Assembly: GCA_031409495.1 (NCBI GenBank)
Contig: JANNXI010000134.1
Span: 1-6,575 of the forward strand
From: JANMDR01 sp031409495
GTDB lineage: Bacteria; Pseudomonadota; Gammaproteobacteria; Burkholderiales; Usitatibacteraceae
DNA: 6,575 nucleotides
Reading direction: 5' to 3'
The notes under the pieces are model-generated. The model saw only the letters and a list, made by a program, of their open reading frames with translations. It did not search any database and was not told the origin of the DNA. Numbering within the stretch: position 1 is the stretch's first letter; each line of letters opens with the position of its first letter. Shown here piece by piece: positions 5,672 to 6,575 of the stretch. The position numbers and the translations under genes are program-made.

Positions 5672-6575
5672 ATGAACTTAAATGCTAATAGAGAATTGCT
5701 TCTAACGCTTTGCGCGTTTGTGTTTAGTATAGCGTTCGTCGGTAAGGCAACGGCTGCGAGCCCAACGCCAGCGATAAAGGTGGGTGCCGAGACAGAAATG
5801 CTGTTGCCCATTTACAGCTTGCCCAATACCGAGATATTGCAAACTCCAGCGTTAAAACTTGCGCGCGAATACGAGGCCTATGTTGCGCTGCCGCGCGACT
5901 ATGAAAAGGGCGCTAAAAAATACCCGGTGCTTTACGTTACCGATGCAGGTTACGCTTTCCCCCTCATCCGTGCGATTGCGGCACGCGTGCGTGATCATGG
6001 TGTTGGTTTGGAGGACTTCATTTTAGTGGGACTATCCTATGCGAAGGGCGAAAGTGGGGTGCTCAGTCGAAATCGCGACTACACGACAGCTTACGCGGCT
6101 GACAAAGCGGTGGTTACCAGCGATGCCAAAGGCGGCGTTTATGGGCAGGCCGATGCTTATTTGAGTTTTATTAAGCAAGCCGTTATTCCTGCGATCGAAA
6201 AGCGGTACCGTGTCGATTCATCAAAGCGAATCTACGTCGGTCATTCCTACGGTTCGCTATTGGGGATTCACAGCTTGCTCACGTCGCCTGAGACTTTTAC
6301 CCACTATATTCTTGGTAGCCCATCGCTGTGGTTTGATGCGCATCGGGTCTTCGGCGCAGAGAAAGCCTTCGCAGTAACACGCGCTAGCATGCCAGCGAAA
6401 GTGCGATTTTATATAGGTGAGTACGAACAAATAAAAAAAGGCAATAGCCGTTACTATAAAACGCGATATATGGTTGGCGACCTTAATCGATTCGTGAAGC
6501 AAATTTCTGCGCGCCGCTATCAGGGACTGGATATGCAAAGAATGGTGCTGCCCGACGAAGATCATGCCACCGTTT
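5672..6575 (+). CDS. Exported alpha/beta-hydrolase esterase, 3' end outside the window
   Basis: 301 codons are visible without a stop, and the gene continues past the right edge. Residues 1-28 resemble a Sec signal peptide: Arg7, a hydrophobic stretch LLLTLCAFVFSIAFVG, then KATA|A. Cys14 is not in a lipobox, so a soluble periplasmic or secreted protein is likely. The mature part follows the esterase-D/IroE (PF00756-type) plan. It has YVALPRDYEKG followed by a KYPVLYVTDAG strand. The nucleophile elbow GHSYG puts Ser192 at the centre. GEYE (249-252) offers Glu250 or Glu252 as the acid, and EDHATV gives His298 as the base. The window ends three codons after that histidine, so only the last helix region should be missing. 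Relatives cleave siderophore esters or small acyl esters, but the substrate here is unknown. It starts 158 bases after the MDR gene. Confidence 0.87.
   Translation, partial: MNLNANRELLLTLCAFVFSIAFVGKATAASPTPAIKVGAETEMLLPIYSLPNTEILQTPALKLAREYEAYVALPRDYEKGAKKYPVLYVTDAGYAFPLIRAIAARVRDHGVGLEDFILVGLSYAKGESGVLSRNRDYTTAYAADKAVVTSDAKGGVYGQADAYLSFIKQAVIPAIEKRYRVDSSKRIYVGHSYGSLLGIHSLLTSPETFTHYILGSPSLWFDAHRVFGAEKAFAVTRASMPAKVRFYIGEYEQIKKGNSRYYKTRYMVGDLNRFVKQISARRYQGLDMQRMVLPDEDHATV

Noticed and set aside
6257..6565. Minus-strand open frame inside the esterase gene
   Set aside because: It lies wholly opposite a well-supported hydrolase with visible catalytic residues and has no recognisable features. 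The same holds for the other antisense frames across the window.

Overview
The window carries five protein-coding genes, all on the + strand. Four are complete and the fifth runs off the right edge. No rRNA, tRNA, CRISPR array, transposase or phage gene was seen. Balanced base composition, Shine-Dalgarno sites, a Gram-negative-type lipobox and export signals, and the mix of families (DUF5648-like repeats, an MDR1-type reductase, a Bem46-like lipoprotein hydrolase) suggest a proteobacterium. A beta- or gammaproteobacterium of mid-range GC is the best guess, but the species cannot be named from this sequence.

Layout: bases 1-153 hold no certain gene. 154-1071 encodes an atypical NAD(P)-binding SDR/epimerase-like protein. 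A short terminator-like hairpin follows at 1103-1119. 1159-3402 encodes a large exported protein with twelve Asp-box (BNR-like) beta-propeller motifs and three C-terminal DUF5648-like repeats. A gap with two hairpins leads to 3519-4361, an alpha/beta-hydrolase lipoprotein. Its stop codon lies inside a hexanucleotide tandem repeat. After a 171-base gap with two hairpins comes 4533-5513, a zinc-free quinone-oxidoreductase-like MDR protein that seems to use ATT as its start codon. Last is 5672 to the window edge, an exported esterase of the IroE/esterase-D type, cut just after its probable catalytic histidine.

The gaps of roughly 87 to 171 bases between genes, several holding hairpins, argue for separate transcription rather than one tight operon. 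Three of the five products are predicted to leave the cytoplasm (propeller protein, lipoprotein hydrolase, esterase) and two are cytoplasmic NAD(P)-dependent oxidoreductase-type proteins. A shared role in handling an external substrate can be imagined, but the sequence does not prove any pathway. I did not find convincing evidence of a new defence, mobile or regulatory system. The most unusual points are the ATT start and the architecture of the secreted propeller protein.
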